Origin: Trichoplax sp. H2
Taxonomy: Eukaryota > Placozoa > Uniplacotomia > Trichoplacea
Assembly (NCBI GenBank): GCA_003344405.1
Contig: NOWV01000052.1
Location: 248,001 to 312,000, forward strand
Direction: 5' to 3'
Length of the DNA stretch: 64,000 nt
Shown here: one piece after another, positions 11,869 through 25,300 of the stretch
Numbering within the stretch: position 1 is the first letter of the stretch
Layout of the letters: every line of letters begins with the position of its first letter
The notes under the pieces: generated by a model
Databases searched by the model: none
Seen by the model: only the letters and a program-made list of their open reading frames with translations
What the model was told of the DNA's origin: nothing
Program-made: the position numbers and the translations under genes

Positions 11869-14251
11869 TCTCTTCAATCTTCAATCGTCCTATAATTTAC
11901 ACTAACATTTTTTCAGCCTACATGCCTGAATTAATACCGAAACTAAAATTAACTTACAATGAACATTAAAAAATACTTTTCTTAATCTCGTCAAGAAGAG
12001 CAGCAGTACTATTGTAATTTACTTATTAGCTAACAAGACGTATTTGATAAGACTAAATGATTCTTTTCCCATATTGCATCATTCGTTGACATTATTAGAC
12101 GTACTGATATCGAATTTACATGAATTGTTAAAATCGTTTCCATTAACCGTAAAAGAATTTATTTTGTTGCTCTCTGTATGTATATCCTCACAATCAACAT
12201 AAATTAGATATATCATTAAATGCTGTTAATAAGAAAGTCTGAATAGCCTGTATTTAGATTATTGCTTAATATGTCGTACTCTATAGACTTTACTTACTGT
12301 GATAGAGTCTAGTAACATATGTCTTAAGATCAAATATAATCAATTAACAAAAGTAATCATATATACCGTTTTCCGTTAAGAAAAGATCAATAAAGCGCAA
12401 GCGCATACACAGATCTCTATAGAACAGCTATTACATATGGATGACAAGAAATTTTTGTCGGCTTATTGGCAGTAGTATTGTGTAGCGAACACAAGCTCGA
12501 ATAGTATTAACTAAAGTGACATTAATTAGCGAATAAATTAAAGGAATCGTATCATCGGCATCGTAGGATTTGATCTTAAAATTATAAATTCCCGTTAATT
12601 TTGGCACGAGATCCCGAAATATTAGAATCATTGTCGATTTCACATTCTTACAGAGGAATACAGTGACGAGATGAGTCGTAATGGTCGATTATGTAGTATA
12701 AATACATAACAGTTATTATGTTAATTCAAAGGTTGTACGCGAAAGCTGCATGATAGTGATATTAATAAATAAAAATAAAACGGATGCATATATGTATGTA
12801 TGTTGAGCATCCAATATGACTACATATTGTGGAATGAAAGCAAGCTTAGAAAGAATTGTTATATTATTATTGAGCTCTGGCCTCTGAAATTTATCTCTAT
12901 GGTTGTGATCGCGGATATCTTTCAATACGATAACTTGTTTCCACTTACAATATTAAAGCGGCTATCCTGAGATAGATGTATGGAACATAGAGAACAGCAT
13001 GAAAGATACAAGCCTAACTGGTATATTGAGATACCTAAAACGTTTAAGAAAAGGATTTTGCTATAAGATATGATGATAAGTGCGATTTCATACCTCGCAA
13101 TATTGCATACCATGTAATAAAATCAAAACGCCTTTTAGGAATAATCCTATCCAAAATTTATTTATTTCATCTAACATAAATTACCATATTTAATTAAGTT
13201 AAAATGATATAGAAAGGGTGGAAAGCACCACAGAATTTATTTTTCTAGCTTGAATGCAAAGTTGTTAACGCTGTATAATTTAGGTTGTGCAATATTTATT
13301 GCTAGTCGTTAATCTGTCATGTTGATATACTCGTATGAGTTTTTCCATTTCAAGTTTATCTATATATTCTACTGGTTTACTTATTTTGTTTATTTAGGTT
13401 TAACCTTGTGCATAAAAGGAAATGAGTTGAAAATATACCACCAAGCACTTTATGATAGTACTGCAATTGCATGCACTTATATAGAGATAGTTAAAATCGG
13501 ATTGTTATTTAGCTGTTGAAGCTGATGATAATTAATGGACGGTACTACCTTACCCATAATCTATCATCGGGATTATCGTAGAAGCTGGCTGTACTAAACA
13601 TGGTCGACTATTTTTCCGCTCCAAAGTTTCGATACATGCTTACGTCTATGATGATAGAGGTGGTACAGCATCTCAATCTTAGAAACGCAGTAGTGGCAGC
13701 ATATTTGCAAGGTCAAGACAATCACGTGTTTTTCTAGAAGTATCATAACATCTTCTATTCATTAGGCGTAGGCATCCCACATTATGCAGGGCTGGAGTCT
13801 ACATTTAGTCTCCTGTCTGTAGTCTGTAGTCTAGTTTATCTGTCTGGCACTTCAATGTATAACATTAGCAACGAATTCAACGCAAAGATCAATCGTAAGT
13901 CGTCTAGCGTATTGTTTAGCATTGAGTATGGCGCATATTAACTAGTTTACGCCTTCATTTATTGGACGGCATCGGCAGTTTGTTTGATCTATCAGAGGCA
14001 GCATATTATGAATAAGAATTACTACATTTGAGGCTGTGCAAAAATAAATTTATTTATTAATATAATACTAAAAGAGTAAATTATCTTACAATAGCCTATT
14101 CAGTTGCGGAACCTCTATACGCATTAAGTAGACATGTATGGGGTTGGTATAGAATTTAACGGTATACAAGTTACGGGAAGATAACACCTATATCATGCAC
14201 GAAGATACTCTTATGATCGCTATAGAGGTTTAACATAACAAAATTATATAG
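11869..14251. other. AT-rich stretch, no supported gene
   Basis: Three minus-strand frames of 63-70 codons occur at 12431-13113, and a GC-richer patch with an AGACTAC-like microsatellite near 13813-13835. The frames have no start context, splice logic or family resemblance and are treated as chance. Confidence 0.4.
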
Positions 14252-14566
14252 AGTCGATATAGCTAATTTAGCTACTAAGCTAGTTGTGCAGACTAGCACT
14301 TGATGATTTGGTAGTTTTAAACTAAAAAGGAATCAATCTGACATCTTAGGATGGCATCAGTGGTATTGTATAGATAAAGACAAGTGATAGTAAACGCATG
14401 GCTCAGATTATTTTTATTATTAACATCATAAAAAAACACCTTCGAATACATTGCAGCGTGCACTATAAGTAAAGTACAGCCAAAATGAAGATAGAAAATT
14501 GATAGCATAGTAGTAGTATTATATTCTAGACATAAATTCACTATTCCCTGTTAGCCATCTACCTAA
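14252..14566. repeat. Contig-end duplicate (pairs with 15390-15701)
   Basis: The last 315 bases before the second gap match 15390-15701, with a 3-base difference in an ATT run and several substitutions. The same short minus-strand frame appears in both copies, so it is one locus counted twice. Confidence 0.85.
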
Positions 14567-14586
14567 NNNNNNNNNNNNNNNNNNNN
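14567..14586. other. Assembly gap, 20 N
   Basis: Fixed-length N run between overlapping allelic contigs. Confidence 0.99.
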
Positions 14587-15369
14587 TTAGAATCATTTAC
14601 TGAATTAGATATTAATTTTAGCTACTGCTCCCTTAATGCAGACAACAGTATTTACGAACATAGACATGTAATGACTAATACAGAATAGTCAGATTACGAT
14701 ATGTCCTATCACGGAACATTTCCATGATAATTTACAGTCTACCATAAGTAAATTACAATCACAATGATTCGAACTGTAAGCAGATGATTTGCATTCCCTA
14801 TTATAACTATTATAATTTCAGTATGTGTATAAGTGTCACTGTCATAAAAAGTCAGTGCTATATTAAAATACAGTATATCCAAATTAGAAGTTAACTAAAT
14901 AAGGATAGTCTAACAGAATTATCCTAACATAGTTATTTCTACTGTAATACAGTATTTAACACTGTAACAACTACATCTAATCAATCGAAGATTTCCTGTA
15001 CGTATACAGCTGCACATCTATCATCGCATTGCTAAAACTCAATGATCATAAATTAACAACTTAATTTCTTGCACCTCAATCTGTTGGTGATTTAGCTATT
15101 AATAGAATCTTTATGTAAATGGCCTAATTCAAGTTATTAGCATACATTTAAAGAAGGTAATATTTAAGATGGCATCTATCGTAGGTTTAAAGTCAAATAC
15201 CGTATAACTGTATATCAAATTTATCACTTCTTTTTTTGTATCTTGCTCATATAGAATTATTCAAAATATAATACTTTCAAGTGGCTGATAGGTTTGATAC
15301 CGATATCAACCTATAGAATCGAGTAAAGATTTTTATTACTCAGTTTCAATATGATTGTTACTAATAGTT

Positions 15370-15389
15370 NNNNNNNNNNNNNNNNNNNN
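15370..15389. other. Assembly gap, 20 N
   Basis: Fixed-length N run between overlapping allelic contigs. Confidence 0.99.
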
Positions 15390-15701
15390 AGTCGATATAG
15401 CTAATTTAGCTACTAAGCTAGTTGTGCAGACTAGCACTTGATGATTTGGTAGTTTTAAACTAAAAAGGAATCAATTTGACATCTTAGGATGGCATCAGTG
15501 GTATCGTATAGATAAAGACAAGTGATAGTAAACGCATGGCTCAGATTATTTTTATTAACATCATAAAAAAACACCTTCGAATACATTGCAGCGTGCACTA
15601 TAAGTAAAGTACAGCCAAAATGAAGATAGAAAATTGATAGCATAGCAGTAATATTATACTCTAGACGTAAATTCACTATTCCCTGTTAGCCATCTACCTA
15701 A

Positions 15702-18700
15702 CATGTATAGTATGTCATGTAATGTCTAGTGCTGCTATATATGGACTATACGAGCATTTTAGCTTCACAAATTTACGTTAATGGGTCATAAATGGTCAAA
15801 ATAAACGCAAGAGATAACTTATTCTTGTATATGCTTTGTTAATTACACTATAATGATTGCGAAGCTTTTAGTAATACTGTAGTACTTATTTGATAATTAT
15901 AATTAGGACGTGCATTTTTAGTAACTAAACGAGTACTACATGCGCTCACCTTGCTGTATACTATAGTACTTCCTAGTGGCTAATGCTGTCAAAGAAAGCT
16001 TAATGTACGTATAGACTGCAATTTAAAGAGATCGTCTCAATAATCAGAAATGATGGCAATAAATTATAGCTCTGTACTCCATAAAATCAAAATGCATCTG
16101 ACTATAGCGTCTGATATACTGTAAATCTAATATCATATAATGACAAATATTGTTCATGCCAAATTTATGACAATGTTATGACTTTCAGTAATGCCCAAAT
16201 TATACAAGCTTTCAATAATATTATGCTACTCTGACATTAAACCAAAGATTAAAAATAAGATCTAGGTTATACTTTCATATAGTATATAACACTAATATCT
16301 ATCTTAGTACTGAAAATTTGGATAGTTTACAGTATTATATAATTTAAACTATTAGCTAAACAGATCCTACTTAAACCGGAATCGCCTGCTACAGCTCTAT
16401 GAAATTACTGAAAGTTTCAACCTATGGAGATATATCGTATATAGAAAGCCATGAGTACATTAATACTCTTTATATTGGCAAAAAGGTGTGGCCCTTCACT
16501 GTTTCTATTATCTATACTTTGTAAGATGGTTTAGTATTTAGTGTGTAGGTACTCTACTATATCTAAATAAAAATCTCTAAGTTGCGGATGATAAAAGATT
16601 ACATCAATGTAGCCAGGTGCACAACGCGTAGACGCAATTCGTTCTTCCCTCGCTTGATATTTTTCAGGTCTAAAATATTAAGTTTTATAGATGTAGCCTT
16701 TCTGACATTGAATGTTTACTTAATTGCAATCCGTGTACATAGGGCTTAAAAACGATGGTATAATGCATATATTAGCGATTCTATAGATAGTAAGGTATAC
16801 TATAGACATATACACGTACGCTGTACAGTGAACAACTACCGATACTGTTGTTACCTCCACTAGTCCAATATTATATATATATATATATATATATATGTAT
16901 AATATTTCATCAGTATGGGTTAATTTCTGTCGTAGCAGCAGATTCTATCTAAAAAATTAGAGGAACAGCGTCAATAAAAGCATAAACGAAGCAACATATA
17001 TTAACTACTATTTCCGTTTAAGGTAATAGATATCGTTGCAATATACACTGTTCAAAGGCAATTTAAGTGCTATATTATCTACAAAATACTTTAAGAACCG
17101 CGCTATGATAACGGTACCATGTTGATTTATCTAATCATCAACACGTAATTTAACATTCAGAGCGACAAAAGTTATTAACAATCATATGCCAGTTTAAACA
17201 ACCACTATTAATGAAACAAGGTCAATGGGAGTGACTAATGATGAAATTTGTCTTCAACTTGACGTTTCCAGTATATAAGTATGCAGTCACCATGCAGTAG
17301 TGTCTAGCTATTTTTACTAATCTTTGCAATTTTATGTTATTTTTACTCCTATAGTTTATTTTAGCTATTGATTGAACAATAGAACTTGTCCTGGTTTGTC
17401 TATAGCACTGTAAGTGCAGAAACAAAGGTCATAAATTTCGATAAGTAAAAATACTATTTATGATTATAATAACAATATAAAATTAGTAGAAGAATGATTT
17501 ATAACTGTGCAATAATTTGCATTTTCAATACAATAGTAACTACGCATGTAACACAGTCGTTAGGTAAGAAAATGTTAGCGCTATGCATGACAACAGTCGA
17601 TAGCAGATATCTTTACTTGTATCGAAAGGGATCCATATTCATTGACATAGTAACTTATTTGTATTTTTCTTATTTACCACAGCAGGATAGCTATCGCCAT
17701 TTAGTAATGACGTTCGACCGCAGCAGTTTCGATAGTACTTAACTTGCTTGTGACGTAGATTCTATTTTGATCATCAAGATTAAAACTTATGAGTTACAAA
17801 GAAAGGATTTGCAGAAATTAGATAAATATGATGTAATATCTTAATAAGTATTATCAATATTGATAACTAGTAATGTTAATATTTAAGATTGAATCAGCCA
17901 GTAACGTCACCTTTATTAGGAATACAGATTTACGTCTTACTCCTGTCGCCGTCAGGTATAAAGCTGAAATTTTGCTATATATCTGTTAGTTTGTGGCAGG
18001 CATATGCCTAAAAGATTGATTTAGCTATTAATTAGATGTTTTGTTTTAAATACTATCAGTTAATCTACTTCAATGAGCAAAAAATTAATTTCTGTACTAA
18101 CTTTCACTTGAAATCTAGCTGGAAATATTTCTTCCAAAATGCAGCAAGAGAATCGATTCAACTTTAAATACCTGGTTGATAATAATACTTCTAGAAATAT
18201 TTTTCTGATACATTTCAGTGATTTATAGTTACCAAGGATATAAATATACTACTGATATATCAGCAATCTAAAATTGGCATTTAACTTGCTCAGTCTGATA
18301 AAAATTATTGCATTTAGAAGCCATCGATTGCATTATAATTTATTAAATATTAGCCAATATGCTATGGACCAATGATGAATTATAAGTTATTAATAACTAA
18401 TTAACCTAAACAAGTTTTACAGTAACTAAAATAACTAATCTTTAATCATCTAAACAATTCATTTAGAAAAATGAATACTATCATTCAAATCAATAATTTA
18501 AAACTAATAACAAATTATCAATTCAAGTTATTTAAGACCTATAAACAAATTTCATGTGTCAATTTTTTAGTCCCAGATGTTGATAAGCTACCGGCTAAGG
18601 TATAGTTTAACCTTTTCAATTCCTTACAAAACTCATTTCAATCAGTAATGTTATGGATAGTTTTCGAATTGTATAAATTACTAGGCTAACAACTAGAATG

Positions 18701-21700
18701 CATCCGATAATTATTGCTGCTTATTCTTATGATTAATAAAATGTACAAAAAATCAAGAATATTTGTCTATATGCGGAGGCAAATGTCATTTTTTCATGAG
18801 CTTCATTTAGAGTATTATCAAATTCTTGCGCTTTTACCTCGTAAATTTGCATACTGTTTTTGTCTTATTGTTTAATTTCAATTTAGATAAATAAACGTAA
18901 CGTAGTTAATTCCCTTGCACAGTTTTTAAGCTGTTGGTAAAAGTCAGCTCTCATTCATTTCAATATAATCCAAAATAAACTTTGATACAATAACATGTTA
19001 TAACGAAATGGCTAAGTATAAAATAGTACCTACAAAGCCTTGCGAATTCTTTAAGCTAACACAAATATATAGACTATTATCGGAGTCATATTTTATATGC
19101 GTTTGTATTGATATCGACTTTAATTAATTAATTAATTTATGGATTATTCAATAGATATACATGTATTTTCTTTAAATTAGGAAATTACTTATAAGAAATT
19201 ATCGTATTATGTAATACTGATGATTCCTGTAATAATAAAATATCCTATTTCATCATGAGCTATTAACCAATTTGTCTAGAATTTTATAATAAATTAAGAA
19301 GATAATATAAGATTTTAGTGAAGTTCAATTATAAATATAAAAGAATGGAATAGTTACATTTACTATGCTCGGAATAAGTAGATAAATTTGTTAAAATAAA
19401 GTAGTTATGATGTTTAAACAATTAGTAGAATGTTATTTTAATGTTCATATTTGAAACTATTGAAACAATTTTTGGGTAAACAGGATAGTCGCATTATAAA
19501 TCAGGTTGATATAGTAATAAAACGGAATAAATCTATCAATTACTGGATATCGAAAGAAAATTTAAATTGATTATAATGAAAAGATAAAATCTTACATTGC
19601 ATTGAGTTAGTTTATAAAATTTTTTGTTGTCATGAGCAAGCTATGAGACAAATTAAATTGGAGTTACTGGAAAGTTAAAATTGATGAATAGGATTCGTAT
19701 TTTAATGAGACATACTCAACTTTCTTGAGATTAAGCTGTACTGAAGACATAAACGCCTATTTATTGTTAGAAGCGTGGGCTGAGAAGCTAGAAAACAACC
19801 GTAAGTAAGTGTGTATTATGAATCTTCTATGGATAAAATTTGATTATCCAACTTTTTAAATTAAATCTAGCACAACAAGATAATCTAGAATATGCTAGAA
19901 AGATGTTTTGGTGTTGATACCAAATCAAATTTTAAACAAGCGAATAACCAAATACAGATAGAATTGGCAATTATTGTTGAGAGAAACTAGCATTTTAATT
20001 TGCTTGCTTATACTGAATTAGTATAGTTTGATGCAACTTTTAACCATAAATAAAGCTTACTACTAAAATGATAGACAAATACGTCATTTCAAGATTAATC
20101 AAGTAGCTAGTTGATGATCGTATTTTTACACTTAAGAGCTGAGATCGATTTGCCCATGCAGTGGCGTGACGGAGGTTATTTTGACATTGGAAATGTTTTC
20201 CATTAGTTTTTTAAAGTAAATTTGAAGATGCAATTTTATGGCATTGATTGATGACAATAGCATAATAAGATATATCTAAGTAAAAGGTAAAATAACATTG
20301 GATAAAAACGAATTTAAAACAGTATCAATAATAGGTAGAATTGAAAGAAATTCCTTCAGTTAATTATACTCATAAAAAGAGTCTTCTTGTCTTAGCAGGT
20401 GGGGGAATCAGAAGGGAGTCATTTCCCAGACAGATCACAGCGGTTATTAACTATTCAAATTCAAATATGATCAATAACTTTACGTTTGCGACATGCTAAT
20501 GAATTTTATTTCTTTAGACAGTTAGTTCTTTATCGTGTAGTTGGATTATTTTCTATAATAGATCATTTTTTCTTATAACCTTTGAATAATGACGATGATG
20601 ATGGTGCGCTATATCATATGGAAATAGAATGCGTTGAATAGTCATGATTTTTCTTGAATAGAATTGAATATTGTTACTTTTTTTTTTACTTGATGATGAA
20701 AATAATCGGTTGTTCAAATGATTGATTAATCTGTATACACAAAGATGTATGCGGTCTACACTTAGAAGAGGCTAATTCTAGATGCAGAAAAAAAAAATTG
20801 TATTATTCGTTCCATCCTCTTAACTGTTAAGTTATGGGGGGTCGAGAGGATGTTAAAGGCAGTATTAATGGTATTGTTTAACATGGAATGCTTGAAAAGC
20901 TGCAGTAATGCCACACTATTTGTGCTTCAAATATAGTAGTTTAGTAGTAAACAGTGGCCATTATTATCCTTATATTCAATAGGTAAAAGTTATTACAATA
21001 CTGTGTAGTTGTCAACAAATGTATAACAATCGTTCTTCTTAGCTATAGTTGGGCCATCTTAATGATTGGCTAATTTAGTTATTTCCGAGATGTCCTCGTG
21101 TGCAGCTATATACAAGTGATTGGTGTCATCGTTTCTAATGGACTTTTTTTCCAAGTGATATTGAACACTGTAATACACGTATCATTTACAAGTAACAATT
21201 CTACAAAACGATTTTAATCCTCATCTAAGCAAAAATTTTTTTAAGCATTTTGTATGCTATTACTGTTATGTAACCAACATCAATTATCATAGTATAATCA
21301 TAACCCGCATCATCTATCGATTGGATACAAATCTATTATTGCCTACATGCACTTTACTGGATTAATCTTGATTTCTATTAGCCAATTTTACATCAGCATC
21401 TATGCAAGTTGGTTATTTCTTCGTTATTTTCATCGTCTTAGTGTCGTTCATCCGTTGGAATAATTCCCATCTACCATCGTAATCCAAGTTAAATTAACCA
21501 TTTGCGGCAAAGAAAAAAATTGAGACGTGTCCGTTCTGGATGTAGGAAAAGGGAATCTATCTTGCGTTACATATCTAGATTATTCATCGTCAATAGGATT
21601 TGCAGGTTGTTCTTCTTATTGACAATTATTTTCACCTACGCGTACTTTTAAACACATGTGTTGATAAAAAGTCGCTAGCATTGGCCATTATTCTATCATC

Positions 21701-22352
21701 AAGAAAGCGTTAAAAGTAGCTAAAGAACTATAGCGACAAAAACAAGAAGAAGACAAGGGGTAAAAAGTGTGTTATACTTTAAGTTAGCGTAAACAAGTTT
21801 GAAAAATTTAATTTTTGTATTTTTCTTTCCATGTACTCAACGTTGCTGGTACCGTCATCATCGTTTATCTTATGCAACAGACGGTCATTTTTTTTCTCCT
21901 TTAATTTATACTATCGTTGATAGGTCATCATTTATCAATCTGTAGTCATCAAATTTCCAGTCTGTCTTGCGATTATTGCATAACTATTAGACTATCATTA
22001 GCACAACGAAAAATAAAACAACTTCAAAATCCACGTTGCCGCAGTAGCAGATAACATCTAAATCGTCGGCAGTTAATTTACCTGAAATTTAACTGGAAGG
22101 TGTTCATTAGCGGAAGTGTGCGCAGGCACCAAAGAAAAGGAAATTTATTAATTACTGTAGTTGTCTCAATTCATATAATATTGTTGTTCAAGACAATTTC
22201 ATTCGATTTGTGTGCCTTGTATTCGAAGCCAAGAAAGGAAAAATTGTTACCTAAATTCACAAACAAACAATTTTAATCTCATCCAACTCTTTCTATTCTG
22301 CTGCTTCAATCCGCCATTATTATCCATCAGTAAATCACTTTTCTCAAGCAAA
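15702..22352. other. AT-rich intergenic stretch
   Basis: No supported gene. An ATG-initiated 82-codon plus-strand frame at 17494-17742 contains a GGTAAG donor-like site but has no recognisable domain. A TA dinucleotide run lies at 16872-16896. The 5' UTR and promoter of the downstream membrane-protein gene should be in the last few hundred bases, but no clear TATA element was identified. Confidence 0.4.
16872..16896. repeat. TA microsatellite
   Basis: About 12 uninterrupted TA dinucleotides. Confidence 0.9.
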
Positions 22353-25300
22353 ATGAGTGAAAAGCCGAACGTTACAACCAATCGTATAAATTATCGGCCA
22401 ACTTGCCATGACATCGAAAAGCGTCCAGCAGCAGCGATGTTGTCAAAACATCCTAAAAATTCGCGCTCTAGCAGTTTTTTAATGTTCGTTACTTTAAGTA
22501 TTATGGCAATTTCAATTGCGACATTGGCTATTCTTTTTCACATGCAACGAATTGAATTGATCCAAATACGACAAGATATACATCAGATAGCTACACAGGT
22601 AAGCAAATATTGCAGCACTATTATGTTAGCTATTTTTCTTGAAGACATAAAATTGAAGATAGGGGGCGTTTTATTTGATATCTAGTGAGTGCTTGTCATC
22701 TTCTCCAAACAACATATCGCTATTTTGATTTGACTTTCTTTGTATACCTGAATACTCGTTCTATTTTTATTATTTGCCTAGCTAAAGATACGAGCTGTAC
22801 TATGCATACATTTAAAATTATAATAATTTTCTTGTAAATACTGACGCAGCCAAAATTCCATACAGTACCGTAAGTCAAGGGGATACAGCTTCTAGTTATT
22901 GCAAAAATGTTAAAAATGATTATCACACATTACTCGTGAAGAATTGTAAGGGAATGCAAAAGCAACTTCTTCGTTTTACTTTCATCGGTTAAATATATCT
23001 TAATACTATACAAATATTTATTTTACGAATGATTTCTAATATTAATTTATTTCAATTTTGACGTTTTATAAGTCGGTTGAGTTATGACGTATGATATTAC
23101 GACATTTATTGTCGAAGTTTCTACACAGTAATTTATAAGAAATTAATAGCTATACTTATACGGATACTTGTTCGACTACGATATCCATGTTACGTTAATC
23201 GAAAGGGGTTAGATCAAATTCTAATACCAAGATCATATTTCAGCACCAGTAACAGCAGTTGCAATCATTTGTAAGTTAGATGGAGATATAAATGCACACG
23301 TTTGCAAGCTGATTCTAGGGAAAGCTGCGGGAGATCGCTCGCTATTACACCGGCAGATGCATTCTGAAGTTAAGACATCCTACCTTAATACCATTACGTA
23401 GTATCAGGGTTTTACTGACTTTTTACGGTTATTCTGCTAGCTATTTTGACGCTAATCTGATCTAAATAGCTGAATCATGATAAAGCGCAAAGCGATTTTT
23501 TACATCAAAACAACTAATGGTAATTCAATATACTCTTCGTTGGAAGGCTCTAGTAGGTTAATTAATAATAGGGATATCAGGAATATGAAAATGGCATTAT
23601 TCCTACCATTTCTATACCTTATCCGTATGAAAATAAGTTAATTTCAAAAATCATCATCACTCGATAGCGATGAAATTGATAAAATTCACAAAATTAAACA
23701 TCTTTCCATTAAATTAGTTATAGTATTAATAGTCTTTGCTATTACAGAAAATTTGTATGGTACAGAATGTAGAGTACATAATTAAAGAATTTATCGCATT
23801 TAAGTATTTTTGCCAGCACTACAGTACGGGGATCGAACATAAGGTATGGGATCGCTTTAAGTTAGCTGGCTTGTTACCTTTCTATTGCATATCACAATAT
23901 ATTTATTGCAATTAGAGTTGAACAGTGGTTCCTTTTATTGAGCTCAGTTACATTATTTGTACGTTTTCTACAATATAAAAATAAAATATTTATCAGTTGA
24001 TTATTATAAAAAATAAGTAGCTTTCATTAAACTAGTCAATCATAGTCATTACTGAATTTGATTTATTGCCAACTTATCGAGCTTAGTACGGTATTATAAA
24101 AAGTTAGTTTAGTAATTCATAGCCACAATATTTCACTGTTGTTTTTATAGTAATAATGTTGTTTACATATGAATATGATTCCAAACATACACCGACGCTA
24201 ATGATTGCCCGTCCTCATCTTTGAAAGCACGTCATGATTCAATTAATTATTATTAGTATAATCCCTTATTTGTCACACTGAGATTATCGACAATTATGAG
24301 GATAATGAGAAGATATCCTATTTGGTACGTATTTCATTTTTTTAATCAATTCCCGCTGCACCAGGGCGATGGCGGCGTATTTCAATGAATAAGATAATAA
24401 TCCAATTGATCATGTATAATTTCATTTCTACATTTTGACGCCTGTATATTGCTAGAATTCAGCTACTGTTATCTCCTCTTTTCCAAATTTTTCATAAAAG
24501 CTTGCGAGAGCGTCACTTTTCGGAAATATCAGGATACAATATTGAAAGTAAATGAGAAATAAAATTGTTGTAATGATAGTCAATGAAAACTATATATTGA
24601 GAAATCAGCTTGCCTTCGCAAATGTGAAGGCTTATGATAGTAACTTACGTAGGAAATAGTTGTTACACTTGTTCATGAGGATAACAGGTCTTATTGAAAA
24701 AGAAAATTAGCTTAGAGATAATAAATTGCAAATTTTATATATGTAAATTTATTAACTGATCTGACCCGTATTGACTACCTCTAGCTAATTCATTATAGTA
24801 ATTCAGAAAAAGGTCACCATGTCTATTCTACATGCTTTTTATGAAAGTCTTAATAATACAGTGAACAATTACGCATGTCCTTTGAACTTCAGCATGTTGC
24901 CATCTTATCTTCTATGTCAATATCAGCAATATTAGAGTACTAAAACTTTAAACTATAGCATATTAGACGATTACTTACTATTAATTTGTTGCGACATTAA
25001 TTTATATGATCGCTAATTTTAGAAATTCTTCAGCCTTATCGTCTCTAGAGAATGTACCGTAGTTGCCTTGATCTATATCCTAGTTAATGTATTAGAAATG
25101 CACATAGAATCTTTTATCGTGCTCAAAGATGGATTAAATGCTGGCAGTGCCGATGTAAAATCAACGCAGAACATATTTTAGCTTAATATTTAAAATAGGG
25201 AAAAGAAGATAAAATAATATTTTTGAAGCAGCTGTAAAATAGAATTTTTTGAATAATCCATCATCGTTAATCAATTCCATGATTACCGTTACTACCGAGG

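Larger units (their letters stand above)
10945..14969. mobile_element. Polymorphic ~633-bp LTR-like insertion, split by misassembly
   Basis: The element is not contiguous here. It is the sum of 10945-11310 and 14703-14969, joined through the shared segment 11195-11310 = 14587-14702. It begins TGTCACA and ends TGTAACA (TG...CA termini with a short inverted repeat) and is flanked by ACTAC on both sides (10940-10944 and 14970-14974). The other haplotype (11331 onward) shows the empty site: a single ACTAC at 11472-11476 joining the same flanks. TG...CA ends plus a 5-bp target duplication are the hallmark of LTR retrotransposons, so a solo LTR is the best reading. No coding capacity seen. A non-autonomous DNA element is the alternative. 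The intervening bases 11311-14702 are not part of it. Confidence 0.55.

Noticed and set aside
12431-13113. Three successive minus-strand ORFs suggesting a decayed gene
   Set aside because: Length is within chance for ~70% A+T DNA, the frames differ, and no domain or splice signals link them.
14317-15676. Apparent duplicated gene (two nearly identical 73-74-codon minus-strand ORFs)
   Set aside because: The two copies are the same locus in two overlapping allelic contigs; the frame has no motif.
22212-22352. N-terminal extension of the type II membrane protein from a GTG
   Set aside because: Eukaryotic start should be the ATG at 22353; the extension reads like 5' UTR.
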